Assembly (NCBI GenBank): GCA_024867545.1
Contig: JANFNE010000009.1
Coordinates: 248,001-312,000 of the forward strand
Direction of reading: 5' to 3'
From: Phytopythium helicoides
Lineage: Eukaryota; Oomycota; Peronosporomycetes; Pythiales; Pythiaceae
Length of the DNA stretch: 64,000 nucleotides
The notes under the pieces are model-generated. The model did not search any database. It saw only the letters and a program-made list of their open reading frames with translations, and was not told the origin of the DNA. The translations under genes and the position numbers were made by a program. Positions 1 through 11,366 of this stretch are shown here, one piece after another; positions within the stretch are counted from its first letter, which is position 1; each line of letters starts with the position of its first letter.

Positions 1-672
1 TGCTCAACACGCGAGTTCTACGAAGACGCTCGATACACTAGCAGCCAGAGGAAGAGAGTGGTGTGGCAGGACCAGCATGTGGCTGTTTCGGAAGCGGTGC
101 ACCACATGCCAACCAAGAAGACCTCTTCACTTGCTGCACTCGAGCGGTATGTCCGGTTCATGATTCCTCGCATGGACATGTTGCTCGACTTCTACATGAT
201 CAAGCCTTTTAGGAAGCTCAGACTGCGCAGCTATATCTATGCCAAGAAAAAGTTGCGCGCGTTGTGTCTGGTGCTGACTGAGCAGGCTGGACAGCGGACT
301 GTGGTGGGCTTCGGGAACTGGAGCAACAACGACACTACTGGACGGATCAGAGGGCACCAGAAAGCACCAGTCAAGAAACTGGAGCGAGAGCTAAAGCGAT
401 ACTGTTCTGTGATCTCGATCGACGAATTTCGGTCGAGCAAGCTGCATTCGAGATGCTGCAGAGAGTTGAGTTTTCAGTACAGCAAACGCTTGTGCAAGGA
501 CGGTATTGAACGCACCTGCAGGATTTACAGCGTACTCCATTGTAGAACCAATGGTTGTCGTAGTATGACTGTGAATCGCGATGCGAATGCCTCCGAGAAC
601 ATGCTGAAGCTCCTCCAGCGTCAACTACGCGGTCAACCTCGACCTCGCGCCTTTTCAAGAGGAAGGGTGTAG
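1..672 (+). CDS. Fanzor (eukaryotic TnpB-like RNA-guided nuclease), C-terminal part, runs off left edge
   Basis: The reading frame is open from base 1 (no stop, no convincing start) to a stop at 672, so the gene enters from the left and only about 223 C-terminal residues are seen. Fanzor/TnpB hallmarks are in order: a segment after the tyrosine-rich stretch that matches the Fanzor 'EYY' region, the VVGFGNWS strand, the GHQKAPVKKLERELKR helix, the IDEFRSSK motif (site of the rearranged RuvC-II glutamate in Fanzors), a zinc-ribbon (HSRC ... HCRTNGC) and the RuvC-III motif NRDANASENML with the last catalytic Asp. The first zinc position is His instead of Cys, which may still bind zinc or may show decay. 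Fanzors are carried by eukaryotic transposons, including in oomycetes; no transposon end is visible here. The RuvC-I Asp and any guide-RNA locus cannot be judged from the window. Confidence 0.85.
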   Translation, partial: CSTREFYEDARYTSSQRKRVVWQDQHVAVSEAVHHMPTKKTSSLAALERYVRFMIPRMDMLLDFYMIKPFRKLRLRSYIYAKKKLRALCLVLTEQAGQRTVVGFGNWSNNDTTGRIRGHQKAPVKKLERELKRYCSVISIDEFRSSKLHSRCCRELSFQYSKRLCKDGIERTCRIYSVLHCRTNGCRSMTVNRDANASENMLKLLQRQLRGQPRPRAFSRGRV

Positions 673-1058
673 GAGCCGTACGCTCAGCGTCTACTGGCGG
701 GCGCATTTTGAGCCACACGATTCATTCAACTAGTGTCAGCAGGTGCGCTGTGCTGCGGAGCGCTGTGCTTTACGTTGCCTAGCAATGTGCGGTTCATGCG
801 CAATGATGCGTGCAGTGTGGCTTGCTGATAGCCTGTTACACTCAGGCTTTGTTTTCGGGGAAAGTACCCCGGCCACATCACACGAGCCGTAGGCGAGTGT
901 GTGGTAACAATGCAAGGGAAAAAAAGCTACGTGTGAACGAACGCCAAGGACTCGAGGTCATTCTCATGTTTCTCTATGATCACCACAGGTTGGCGTGAAG
1001 AGCGATTGAAATCTACACAAGCACAGCCAGTCTCATGCTTTCTATCGGCTGGACTTAC
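673..1058. other. Intergenic, 3' flank of Fanzor and of the FAR-acyltransferase gene
   Basis: No coding sequence recognised. The two neighbouring genes converge here. In Fanzor/TnpB loci the guide RNA often overlaps the 3' end of the nuclease gene, so this stretch is the obvious place to look, but I see no clear stem-loop or terminal inverted repeat that would prove it. Confidence 0.4.
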
Positions 1059-4000
1059 TTACATCTTGGAAAGCGCAGGCAGGTGTGCGATGAGTTGGCT
1101 TTCGCGTCCAGAAGCTGCAGCCGCTGCGCTGGACTGCAAGGCACCGACGGCGACGGCGTGCGGGAGCTTGCGGAATTTGGCGACACGAGCTGCCAATTGC
1201 TCGAGCTCGTCCTCCTTCTCGAATTTCGATGAGAGGCAAACAAGCATTGCGCCAGCGGGTGGCGCTGTCTTACGGCGAGAGGATGTAGGTGGACGCTGGG
1301 TCTCGAGCACACCCCAGGCATGTAGTTGTGCCACGGCGTTTTGCAGCGTCTCGAGCGAGCACGACTCGTAAAACCCGATGAGACGCTCGTGGTACATTGT
1401 CTCCGCGAGCCACTGCACGCGCTTGAGCAAGTCATCGCGTGGTGCGGAACCTGCGGGGCGGCGCAATGCGAATAAACTTGAAATGGTCACCCAGTAGCTG
1501 TCGATAAAGGGCCAAATGAGAGTGCTCAGCAGTGAGAGCATTGTCGAGTCGCCCTCGGTGAGTCCGCCATCCTCAGATGCCACGAACACTCCACGTTGCT
1601 CCATGCTTGCGAGCGTCTGCTCCACGAACGCTCTATCGTCAGTGTCATCTGGGCGTACGAACTCCATGCGAAGCATGTCGTGCAAGAAGAGCGCGTTCTC
1701 CAGCAATTCGTTGCGGTTCACACCAGCGTCACCAGCGGCAGCCTGCAGCGCATGAAATGCGCACGCGACAGCACCCTCGAGGTTGAACCAGTGCAGGAGC
1801 TTATTGCGGTAGTACCCGAGGCCGATCATGTTGCCGTATTGTTCGCGCTGCAAAGGAGATGCCGATGTTAGCCGCTTTCATAGAATCCGTTAACAAAAAC
1901 ACGTACTGTGGCAATGGCGGGCTCGATCATGTCCTTGCGGCGCGTTGTCACCAGATCACTTAGCAACTCCAACGCGCGGTTGACGACGACGGCTGGCGAC
2001 CGACCCTGCGTGCCCATGACACGTCCGCCCCGACGGAGTACCTCAATACGCAGCCAGTCGCTCTGTCGAACAAGGTCTTGGCGAGAAATTCCCTGTCGGT
2101 ACATTAGAAGTATGGTTGCGACGACGTTCGACATTGCGCACGAAGCGCTGGCAATCATGGACGCGGTCACTTGATACGCGAGGCGTTCAACAAGTTCTGC
2201 ACTTGATACAAAAGCGCCGTTGTCTCCACTCTTTGCTGCACACTCCAGTGCCGAGGCTGTGAAACCCGCGAGATCGATGGGCTCGCCGATTTGGACAGCA
2301 ATCGAGCCGAACTTTTTGCGCGCTACGTGAGCCGACGAACGCAGCAGCGCTCCAAACGACTCACGCACTTTGCCTTCACCCAATACTTCATTCTGGTGAA
2401 GCATAACTTCGAGTGGCTTCTCGTAGTCGATTGTCACGGGAACGATGTGCACCTGCATCATTTTGAAATCGGTGAGATAGTGCTAAAACATTACCAATTA
2501 CGAGCGGCTCACTCACGTTGTCGACTTGATCAGAGATGAAACAGTCGACCACAGCACCCAGGATACCAAACTTGGGGTGCAGTTGCTTGCCACTGCGGCT
2601 GCGCATGCCTTCAATGAAGAACTCAACCATGTGGCCGTGGGAAATCAGATACTGGGGACACGTAATGAGAAGTTAGGTGTCAGGATATTTACGCACCAGG
2701 ATGCAAACAGCTCCACATACCTGCGTGTACGCGCGGAACACTGCAGCGTACAGTGGGTGGTCATCTTTGGCAAACGAACGCCGAATGAAGTACGCTCCGG
2801 ATTCACGTAGCAGCTCTGTGAGCGCTCCCATTCGCAAAAAGTCTTCACCGGCGGCAATGTAGGGCACTGGCATGTTGTAGGCAAAGCACACATAGCTAAG
2901 AAGGAGGAAGTCGAGGTACGAGCGGTGGGTTGGTACGAGCACGACATTCTTCTTCGCCAACAGTAGCTCGCGGATTTGCGCAAGGCCACGCTCGTCGACA
3001 TGAATGGCGTCATACATTCGGCGGAGCACTTTGCGCAGCAACCAGCCGAGCTTGCGGACTGATTTGTAGTCCATACGGGCAGCCATCGTGTCAAGCATCT
3101 TGGCCGCTTCGCCTTCAACTTCGTCAATGCTAGTTCCTGGCTGGGCTGCGACTATCTTCTCTATTGCACGACGCACACAGCTGGACTCGAGTACACTATT
3201 GCGCATTTGCCCAACAGACTCGACATGACGGCGAGGTACATGCGAAGCCTCGTGATTTTTGCCTTCGCGCCAGCCTGTAAGACCCATGAAACGTCCAAGA
3301 ATGCCGGATGAGGTGTATCCTGGCTTGCGACTTGACGTATACGCCCACGCGACGTCCGAAAGCAATCCCGGGAACGAAATAGCATGATGATCAGGATCCC
3401 AGGCGAGCATTCTCCCTGAGCTCAGTGCAAGAGCAGTCTGCTCCACACCAGCAATGTCAACATCAATGACATCTGGCTCGTGAAGGACGTATTTCTTGAG
3501 CCCGACACAGAAATTGACCATGTAGCGCTCCCACACGATCTCGTCTGCGCCGATCCACAAGGTTGTGTCGGCAAACTCCTTCAGAGTATCAAATGTTGCG
3601 TCGGCCTCAAACACCCACTGGTTTTCTGTGAACGGCTTGAATAGTTCGACAAGAGTCCGTGCACGCCACGTCAGTTGCCAGAGTCGAGCTGCTTGCCTGA
3701 CATGATGAGGGTTCCCACTCTTGTTGGCTACTGTTGAGTATACCGATGATGGCAGAGCATACGAGAGGAACCATTGGACTTGGAAGTGTTGAGGTGTCGA
3801 AATCATGTGAAACTTGGCTGGAAAGAGCGCTCGCTTCGGAGGATTCTCGCGGAAATAGTCTACAACGACACCACAGGGAATACGCCAACGCAGTGGGTTC
3901 TGGCGCGGATCGGATGTACCGCAATGAACCACAAGTGGCTCAGGAGGTGGAATAGCGAGAGTGTGGCCCATCTCAACGCGACGTCGATCACGGGCAATCC

Positions 4001-5184
4001 TGGCGCATATAGACAGCAGTATGCTGTTGACAGCAAGATCAACAGGAACCACATCTGCAGTGTTGCGAGGATCACCGGGAAGCATTGTAAGCACACCCAT
4101 GCCTACTGCGAGGAAAATGGCGCCAGCGCCAGCAACCTGGTCGACCCACCCTGGCACAGGCTCCTTCCAGGCTGCGCCGATGATCGTTGGTCGATAGATC
4201 ACCAATGGAAACCCGTTTGAAGACGTGCTGTTGCTAATGCCGACCTCGCGTGTGATGAGGTGCTCCGCCATCGACTTGGTCAGCGCGTACGTGTTCGGGT
4301 ATGTGCCCATGAGATGCACACTCAGTCTCTCAAGCTCGCTTGGCGTAGCGCGCGTTACTCGATCAAGTGCATCGTGCGCATCAAAGTCCAACGGGTAAAG
4401 CTGCTCCCGGACGCGCACCTCTCGCCGGTTGCTGTTGACGTAAGCAGTTGACACATGAAGATGACATTCGAGCCGCTTGAACGTTCGCGTGAATCGCACA
4501 GCATTCAGAGCGCCAACGCAGTTCATCTGAGCGCAGATACATCGTCAGATGAAACAACCATCACAACGAACTGTAGCTGCAGCTACTCACCTCCACAGCA
4601 ACCTCGAGAGGCTCATTGAACTGCACGGTGGCAGCTGAGTGCACAACAATCTGCGCTCGCTCACGCAGCATCTCGGCATCCTGCGGACTGAGTCCAAGTC
4701 CAGGAGAGGTGACGTCGCCCGCAACTGCCGTCAGCTTGGCCGCCACAAGCGCAGCAAATGCCTCTGGTCCAAGCTCCGTCCGCAGTCGATCGAAAATGGC
4801 GCTGCAGACGACGGTCAGCGCCATCGCCGGCACTCAACTCGATCTCAAACTGCACACCCCTCACCTGCTCACCACCTCCTTGTGCAGACGCGCAACCGGC
4901 TCAACGCCCTTGCGCGGACGGATGAGCAGCACGATCTACCGTCGCCAACGTGGAATCGTGAGCTTCACCCTCCACTCTGCTGAAAATGACGTCGCCCCCA
5001 CGCCCACCTGCTCCACGAACGGCGCGCACCGCAGCAGCTTCTCCACCAGCACCTACCGCCGCCACGAGCACCAGCTCAGTTACGAAAGATCTCAACGCCT
5101 CAGAAAGTGCGCGAGCCGCACCTTGCCCAGGAAGCCCGTGGCGCCCGTGACGAACACGCATTTCCCCGCAAAGTGCTGCTCCAT
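1059..5184 (-). CDS. Fatty acyl-CoA reductase / glycerone-phosphate (or glycerol-3-phosphate) acyltransferase fusion, peroxisomal
   Basis: Eight exons (5184-5122, 5052-5008, 4935-4865, 4801-4591, 4526-2721, 2651-2517, 2452-1907, 1847-1059), all with GT-AG introns of 59-72 nt, give about 1221 aa. The N-terminal half is a FAR/male-sterility NAD(P)-binding domain: GATGFLGK dinucleotide motif, VVHSAATVQF strand, catalytic YALTK, then a FAR_C domain. The second half is a GPAT/DHAPAT acyltransferase: HRSYLD (HX4D), GAYFIRR, FFIEGMRSRSGK and IVPVTIDY blocks. The last three residues, SKM, form a PTS1 peroxisomal signal. FAR1 makes fatty alcohols and DHAPAT starts ether-lipid synthesis, both in peroxisomes of animals, so one bifunctional ether-lipid enzyme is inferred. 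Start chosen at the ATG just before FAGKCVFVTGA; the two exons of 45 and 71 nt are easily missed by gene callers. Confidence 0.9.
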
Positions 5185-5606
5185 GACGGTCTCAATCTTG
5201 CGGTCTTTGAGCTTGCGAGGCACGCGGAGATCTCGCCAGTTGGCTGCGCGTTCCCTCGCGAGCGGGCGAGCGGTAGGCGAGAAGCGGCGACACGTCGAGC
5301 GTGCGCCTCCGTCGTGCAAGTGTGCGGTGCAGTGTTTCTGAACACACAAAAGCCTGGTGTATGGTATGTACCTGTAGTATCGCATGAGTGATTTGTTCAA
5401 AACATAAGAGGATAATTACTGTTAGTATGCATATATTGTGAGAAGACATACGTGTAGACGGAGTCGCGACCTCGCCACTATGGTTTTTTTACAACGGTGA
5501 CCGAGTTGAGGTAGACCATGTTGAAGTCACGATGATACATTGTACTGTACGTTACAGCTTTGCGTGTGTGGGGCCCTGCCACAACACCTCGCTCAGCCGA
5601 AGATGC

Positions 5607-7010
5607 CTAGACGAACTTGTGCACAGGCTTGTAGAGCTGCTCCAATTGTGAGCGCAGGCAGAAGCGGCTGCTCTTCGTCACTGGGATGGAGGTGCTGGAT
5701 CCGGTAGCCATGGACGGCAGGCTCGACGGGTGGCCGCTACCTAGGCGCTCAATCGATCGCAGAAGCGAGCTCACTCGCTGAGCGAGAAGCTGCGATGGGT
5801 GCTCGATCGCCCAGTAGGAGGCTGTCGAGACGGCGAACACGAGCGCGACCCAGGCGAAGAACTGGTCGAACCACGTCGCCTGCTTCTCCTCAATCCACGG
5901 GTGCTTGATCACGAACGGATGGAGCAGGTACATGGAGAAACTGATCTTGCCCGCGTAGCACAGCAGCTTCCACTCGAGCAGCTGCGAAAGCGTAGATGGG
6001 AAGAGGATCTCGAGCACGAGCACGATCGAAACCGGCACGCTGATGAAAGCTGAGGTTCCGTTGTGCTGCTCGAACGGGTTGGGAGCGATCCAGTTGAAGA
6101 AGAGGCCGTGGAACGACAAGCTGAGCGTGAGCGCCAGCGCCGAGTACTGCACGACTCTCACCACGGCCACGACTGCGCTGCGGTTGCGTGCCACAAAGTC
6201 CTTCTTGTCCACCATGAGCTCGTTCAGCCGAGCGTACACGATGGCAGCAAGCGATCCAGCCACAAAGGTCGAAAGGTGCTCGCGGAGAAGAACGAATGGG
6301 CGGCGGTCGACGTGCAGGCCTTCATCGACGACCCACATGTACATTGGCAGCACGGCGATCCACCAGAAGCGGCCGAGCAAGACCACCGTGAGCACGAGCA
6401 GCGGGATGTAGAAGTAGTAGGTGATCTCGAGCGGCAGCGTCCAGAACACGAAGAAGCGTGCGTCCGGGTCAAAGGTGAGCACCTTGTACAAGTCGTAGTT
6501 CTGCGGGGCGCCGAGCGTGTAGTAGCGCGCCTTGTCCTCGTTGGGCAGCACCCAGAGCAGGCACGCGACGAACGCGAAGAGGGGGTAGACGCGCAGGAAG
6601 CGCTTGGAGAAGTAGTCGATGAGCGCGCAGAGCCACTGGAGCGGTCCAGCCCGCGTCCGCACCAAGGTGCGCACCTTCGTCTCGAAAAGCATGGTGAGCA
6701 AGAAGGACGAGAGCACGAAGAAGATGTCGACGGCCGTGGCGCCGATGTTGACGAACTCCTCCATCATGTGCGCGTGGTGCAGCACGACAAACACGGCCGC
6801 GAGGCCTCGCAAACCGTTGAGGAACTCGATCTGCGGCCTGTCGGCGCGGTTGGTCGGGCTCGCAGGCTTGGCGCTGGCCGCCGGGGCGGTCGCCTTCTTC
6901 TTGTCGACATCCACAATGTCGATCGAGAGCGACTGGCCGGGCTTCTTGGAGACGTCGGCCTCGACCACATGCACGCCGCCAGCGCTGCTGTCCACATTAA
7001 GGCGAGCCAT
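5607..7010 (-). CDS. Acyltransferase-3 family multi-pass membrane protein
   Basis: Single-exon frame of 467 aa from the ATG at 7010 (the frame stays open upstream but without ATG). After a polar N-terminus of about 70 residues comes IEFLNGLRGLAAVFVVLHHAH, the signature start of acyltransferase family 3 (OafA/NRF-6 type), with the catalytic-type His in the first membrane helix, followed by VDIFFVLSSFLLTMLF and some nine further hydrophobic helices. Family members transfer acyl groups to sugars, lipids or other acceptors at membranes; the substrate cannot be told from sequence. The C-terminus is cytosolic-like and basic. It is transcribed in the same direction as the FAR-acyltransferase gene, with about 420 bp between them, but no functional link is proven. 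Confidence 0.85.
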   Translation of the reverse strand: MARLNVDSSAGGVHVVEADVSKKPGQSLSIDIVDVDKKKATAPAASAKPASPTNRADRPQIEFLNGLRGLAAVFVVLHHAHMMEEFVNIGATAVDIFFVLSSFLLTMLFETKVRTLVRTRAGPLQWLCALIDYFSKRFLRVYPLFAFVACLLWVLPNEDKARYYTLGAPQNYDLYKVLTFDPDARFFVFWTLPLEITYYFYIPLLVLTVVLLGRFWWIAVLPMYMWVVDEGLHVDRRPFVLLREHLSTFVAGSLAAIVYARLNELMVDKKDFVARNRSAVVAVVRVVQYSALALTLSLSFHGLFFNWIAPNPFEQHNGTSAFISVPVSIVLVLEILFPSTLSQLLEWKLLCYAGKISFSMYLLHPFVIKHPWIEEKQATWFDQFFAWVALVFAVSTASYWAIEHPSQLLAQRVSSLLRSIERLGSGHPSSLPSMATGSSTSIPVTKSSRFCLRSQLEQLYKPVHKFV

Positions 7011-8916
7011 TGGCACGGAGCTGCTTGCTGTTCGCGCGGATGAGCGAAGCCAAGTAGGCAAATGCGGCGAGAGCTCGCGAGTGGGCAGCGTCGGTCGAGG
7101 GAGGGAGCGGAGCAGCCAGCGACGGCCACCAGGAGAGAAATGAGCAGCTCTCGCAATCGTGCTGACGATGTTGCAGCTGGTCGCGCGTGGTGCGGAGCCT
7201 ACGACAACGTATATCCTTTTTCAATGTATGCAACTGGATTATGAGTTGTATATGTTCGGACCTTTGTTAATGGATACACTTGGAAAAGGAGTTGCTATCC
7301 ACTCGGATTATAGTAGGTGGCGACGGACTACTGGCGTCAGCGAATCTTGATCGAGTGGTGAGACCAGCCATTTTGTGCAACTGTCTAGTACTGCGAATAG
7401 CAAAACCCCTCTCAATAATGAAGTTTGATGGCGGCACAGGTATATAGGATTATCCATTGATAAGGTCAGCCTACTTACAAAAACCAAGCTGAGTTCTGTG
7501 AATGACATCGTAGTTAGTCGAGATATCAGCTTACGTAGGTTTTCTGCGGCCCGATCGTGTTTTGTGCTCACTTCGCGCTCCGAGGGCAGATGGCACGCGC
7601 TCCAGCGTCGCATCGTCGACCCAAGGACCGCGGAGCTGTGCGCTTTTGTGCTGCGCTTGCTGTTCGAGCGCTGGGTGTAAATGCAGCGATGGTTCCAGCA
7701 CAACTAGGCTCATCGTCGGTGACTAACTCCTCTCCGACGAGCAAGGTTCACTGCACTCCTCACTATCCATTGTGACGATCCATGAGTCACCCGCCATTCG
7801 CTCGGCATTCATCTGCAAGGCTCTGAGCTGTACAACAATGATATCCTATGCCTACGATCATCGGATTGAGCTGCGCACGTAAGTGCCCTCGATGAATGTA
7901 TGATTTCTCCGAGCGGTAGCACCTTTAAACCTTGGGCCGTCGCTGGTTATGACCACGCGAGTTCTCAGAGTGCTTGGTTCGACGAACGTCACACCGACGC
8001 TACTAAATTATCGATAGGTCCAGACGTTCCCAATAGCCAACGCGACAAGTTCGCCGCAGCTGGCCCAGTAAAGTATCCTGTGCAAATTCATTTCATGTCC
8101 TGGAGCACGACGCCGGCGGCTGTTGTCCTGCGTCGTGGATATCGAAGGAATAGCTCAATATGGCCCACGATCTCCGTTGATACCGTACAATAATGCAACA
8201 CCACTGTCGTCGCTTTTCCGGTCATCATGACCATAAGTGCAAGTGCAGCTTTGGCAATCAGTCTCCGGAAGTCATCGGCAGCACTCGTCCACAAACCCAT
8301 CGACCATTCGGTGAAGTGCTGCCTCTACGTGTCCAGCGGTGGTTATGGGTCTCCCCGAGGTGCTCAAGAGTAATCGGTCCCTGCGTCTGTCAAGGCAGAC
8401 AAGGTGCTGAAAAGGAGATGCGGACTGCCAATGGCTCTGCGAGCACGGCTGGACAGCTGCGTTGCACTCCCAGCGTCCCGCCGTGAAGTCGTCGACGACT
8501 CGTCGAGTGCCGTTCTTGTTGCTGTTTTACATCGCTATCGCTCCATAATGCGCAATGACTCTACATGAGCTCCATGTGGCGGAGTGCCGTTGCACAAGTG
8601 CCTCTCGAGAGAGTCTCAACGCGCTGCGTTGATCTGCACCAGAGTAAAGCCGGACGCAGGATGGCACAACAAGCTGGGGGATCGACGCATACTGGAAGCA
8701 AGTTCAAGGCGCCGTTCCTCTACGGCGATCGACATGCCGTCGGTCTGCTGTTCGAACATCTGCCTGGCAGGCACTGCCAGCCTGTGCCTGCTGCCGGATC
8801 TTCGAGTTGTGCGCTCGCGCACATCACCGGCAACCAGTCATAGGAATGCAGATAGAGGGTCTCTTTGCCAAAGGCGCTGCTCCTCCTTCTTAATCGCCTT
8901 CAACGCCTTGGTCTCC
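7011..8916. other. Gene-poor stretch of about 1.9 kb
   Basis: Only short frames with no recognisable domain and no conserved-looking pattern. It contains the promoter of the acyltransferase gene at its left and the upstream region of the first PAN-CAP gene at its right. No repeat or mobile element recognised. Confidence 0.5.
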
Positions 8917-8930
8917 TCATTCCCCAATTT
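8917..8930 (+). promoter_or_regulatory. Oomycete initiator core promoter
   Basis: TCATTCCCCAATTT fits the oomycete Inr consensus TCATTYYNCAWTTT at every position and lies 55 nt before the ATG of the first PAN-CAP gene, the usual distance for a short 5' leader. A related but weaker element precedes the paralogue. Confidence 0.75.
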
Positions 8931-8984
8931 CCTCTAGCCCGCCTAAGCGGCAACTACACCTGAACATCACATCACATCACAGCA

Positions 8985-9752
8985 ATGCCTCGCTTCGCCC
9001 GGTTCCTGCTCGCCTCCGCCGTCGGCCTCTGCGTCGAGATGCTTCTGGCGCCGCTCCAGTGCGCCGCGTTCCAGACCGGCAGCCAGGGCCGCGTCATGTG
9101 GGCCAACAACTGCGACTTCTACGGCAGCGACATCTACTCGGTGCGCGGAATCCCGGATGTGTGCGGCGACCTATGTGCCGATGCTTCAGCCTGCACGCAC
9201 TGGACGTGGACCAACTACAACGGAGGCACTTGCTGGCTCAAGAGCGGCTCGTCGGGCTCGCAGAACACCTACTACGGCGCAGGGTGTGGCTATGTCATTG
9301 GCCGTTTCTCGACGAGCACCAGCTCCGGTGGGGCTTCCTCGGCCACCAACAACGGACTGTCGAGCGCTGAGTCCCAAGAGATGCTCAACCTGATCAACTA
9401 CTACCGCGCGACGAACGGCCTCGCAGGACTGACAATTGACGCCAAGCTGACAGCTGCGGCTATGGTGCACTCGAACGACCAGGCATCGCGCTGCTTCATG
9501 ACTCACGATGGAAGTGACGGGAGCAAGGCGTGGAACCGCATCGCTGCGCAGGGATACGATTGGAGTGTCGCTGCCGAGAATGTCGCCGCGGGCCAGACTA
9601 GCGTGGCGCAAGTCATGACGTCGTGGTGGAACTCGCCAGGCCACCGCGCCAACATCTTGAAGTCCAACGTCAAGAACGTCGGCTTCGCAAAGGCCACCAA
9701 CACCAAGTGCAGCAACTTCGCGACCTACTGGACGCAGGATTTTGCGCAGTAG
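8985..9752 (+). CDS. Secreted PAN/Apple-CAP (SCP/PR-1-like) protein, copy 1
   Basis: Intact single exon, 255 aa. A hydrophobic signal peptide (residues 1-28, ending near CAAF) is followed by a PAN/Apple-like domain (about 30-105) with paired cysteines and the CTHWTW...GGTCWLKSG core, a short Ser/Thr linker, and a CAP domain (about 120-255). The CAP tetrad is visible: His in MVHSNDQA, Glu in AAENVAAGQ, His in SPGHRANIL. The closest CAP type is the bacterial/YkwD-like form ending in YWTQDFA. CAP proteins of oomycetes are secreted and many are sterol or lipid binding; some act in host interaction, but a role here is inference. It stands in tandem with a close paralogue 2.4 kb downstream. Confidence 0.92.
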   Translation: MPRFARFLLASAVGLCVEMLLAPLQCAAFQTGSQGRVMWANNCDFYGSDIYSVRGIPDVCGDLCADASACTHWTWTNYNGGTCWLKSGSSGSQNTYYGAGCGYVIGRFSTSTSSGGASSATNNGLSSAESQEMLNLINYYRATNGLAGLTIDAKLTAAAMVHSNDQASRCFMTHDGSDGSKAWNRIAAQGYDWSVAAENVAAGQTSVAQVMTSWWNSPGHRANILKSNVKNVGFAKATNTKCSNFATYWTQDFAQ

Positions 9753-11285
9753 AGGAACCCCGCACTTTGGCGTTGGTTCGTGTACCATATTGATGTCTAT
9801 CTGTTCCTCTAGGTGTCTGGATGGTTAGTGAGTGAAGTAGTCGTGGCAGTTTGATGGTGTAGGAAGTCAAGTGCATGTCTAAGCCCCCTCGACGGCCAGT
9901 GGAAGCCGCCATGGGCGAGTACAATACCAGAACATACAGTTTTCTCACATCTCGGTCCCAGCTCAAATCTTGATAGCTAGAGAGCTATCCCCGAGCATTG
10001 CTGCCAGCACCGACTGTATCGCAGAGCTCGAATCGCAAATCTAAGGGCATCGCGAATCGTACACGAGAGAATAGTGCAAAAGCTCCAAAGTGGTGTCTCT
10101 ACGACGCAGAGTGCAATCGCTTGCACACAGAGCTGATGAAGCGGCCACACAAAGATGTTCAAGGGCGGCGGCACAAAATGATCAAGCATGCGGATGCAAA
10201 ACCCCCTGCTCATTCGTGTGGCTGGGCAGATCTCAGGAAGAGAAAGGCAATGCAGCGCAAAGGCTTTGCCCACCTGGTGGATGCTTGAGGCGTGGTCACA
10301 GGTGGGGGCTGGAAGAGTATTGGTTCTCTAAATGTTTCACTACTCCACCATAGGGCTTACACTTTCGTGCGCTAGGCTCTATAACAACATCGCGACGACG
10401 TGCCCCCGAGCCCGAGCTATCATGAGCCGCAGCGTTGTCGTCTTGTGCGTCGCCAGCTGATCAAAAGCGTAAGGGCCTGCTCCACTGTTTGGCCCAATCC
10501 TTTGCGCTCAGCGGGCGGCGATAGAACGCCCACGTCAGCGCGGATCGACGCCAACGACGTAAAATACCAAGGCCAGCACAGTAGGTATGCGGTTGCCTCA
10601 ACCGCACGTCGCTCACCAGCCTTTACTGCTCCAAGCCGGCGCTGAGATCGCCTTGAGCTGGTGCAGCAGTCTCCACATAGGGCAGAGATGTAAAAGATCG
10701 CGCGCAACGTTCCGACAGCAGACTGCCATCTGTATGAGCTGGCCGCACGCGTAATGTCCGCATTGATGCGGACAATTCAGCGTCTAGCCCGGCGCAAACA
10801 CGTATAGTTAACACAAGTGTCCAGTTTTATATCCGGAATCACATACAAAATTTACTAACAACGGCAGTTGAAAATCTTGCCTTATCCGGATCGGCCACCA
10901 AGATACGTATACTTTTTTGGCACGGTTCGCGCCGCCGCGCGCTGATTGGCTGCGCACCAGCTGGCACCGCCATCTGGTTCTCTGTCAAGACCGGAAAAGC
11001 CAGGATGTCCAGTATGCTTGGCCCCAGTATACGAGCTGTACTGTAGGCTCGGATCGGTGGCGAGGCTGGGCAAGTCGAGCGTCGCGTGGTCGAAATGACT
11101 TGAAGTTTGTATCGGACGCCGCCCACCTTTTCCTGCTAAAGGCGCGCGTCATAGTGAACCGCATAGTGTAGAGTCAGCGACACCGAGTTGCACCGTACAG
11201 TACGGTTGTCAATGGAGACCGTAGCTGCTCGAGATGATGCATGAGATACCGAGGGCGCCCACTGACTCGCCGCACTGCTCCTCCC
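9753..11285. other. Spacer between the two PAN-CAP genes
   Basis: About 1.5 kb with no supported gene, RNA or repeat. Short frames on both strands have no recognisable domain. The right end holds the promoter of the second PAN-CAP gene. Confidence 0.5.
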
Positions 11286-11299
11286 TCACTTGTCAATTT
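11286..11299 (+). promoter_or_regulatory. Weak oomycete initiator before PAN-CAP copy 2
   Basis: TCACTTGTCAATTT matches the Inr consensus with two differences and lies 68 nt before the first ATG at 11367, mirroring the arrangement of copy 1. Confidence 0.5.
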
Positions 11300-11366
11300 C
11301 AGCCCCGAGCAGCAACCGCCAGCCCCACTACCAGTCGGTGCTTCTCGCATTTCCTTTCTAGTCGAC

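Noticed and set aside
6063..7043. 326-codon frame on the + strand
   Set aside because: Antisense shadow of the acyltransferase-3 gene; charged, low-complexity and without any domain.
7900..8486. Two ~97-codon + strand frames
   Set aside because: No domain, no initiator, no codon bias; treated as non-coding.
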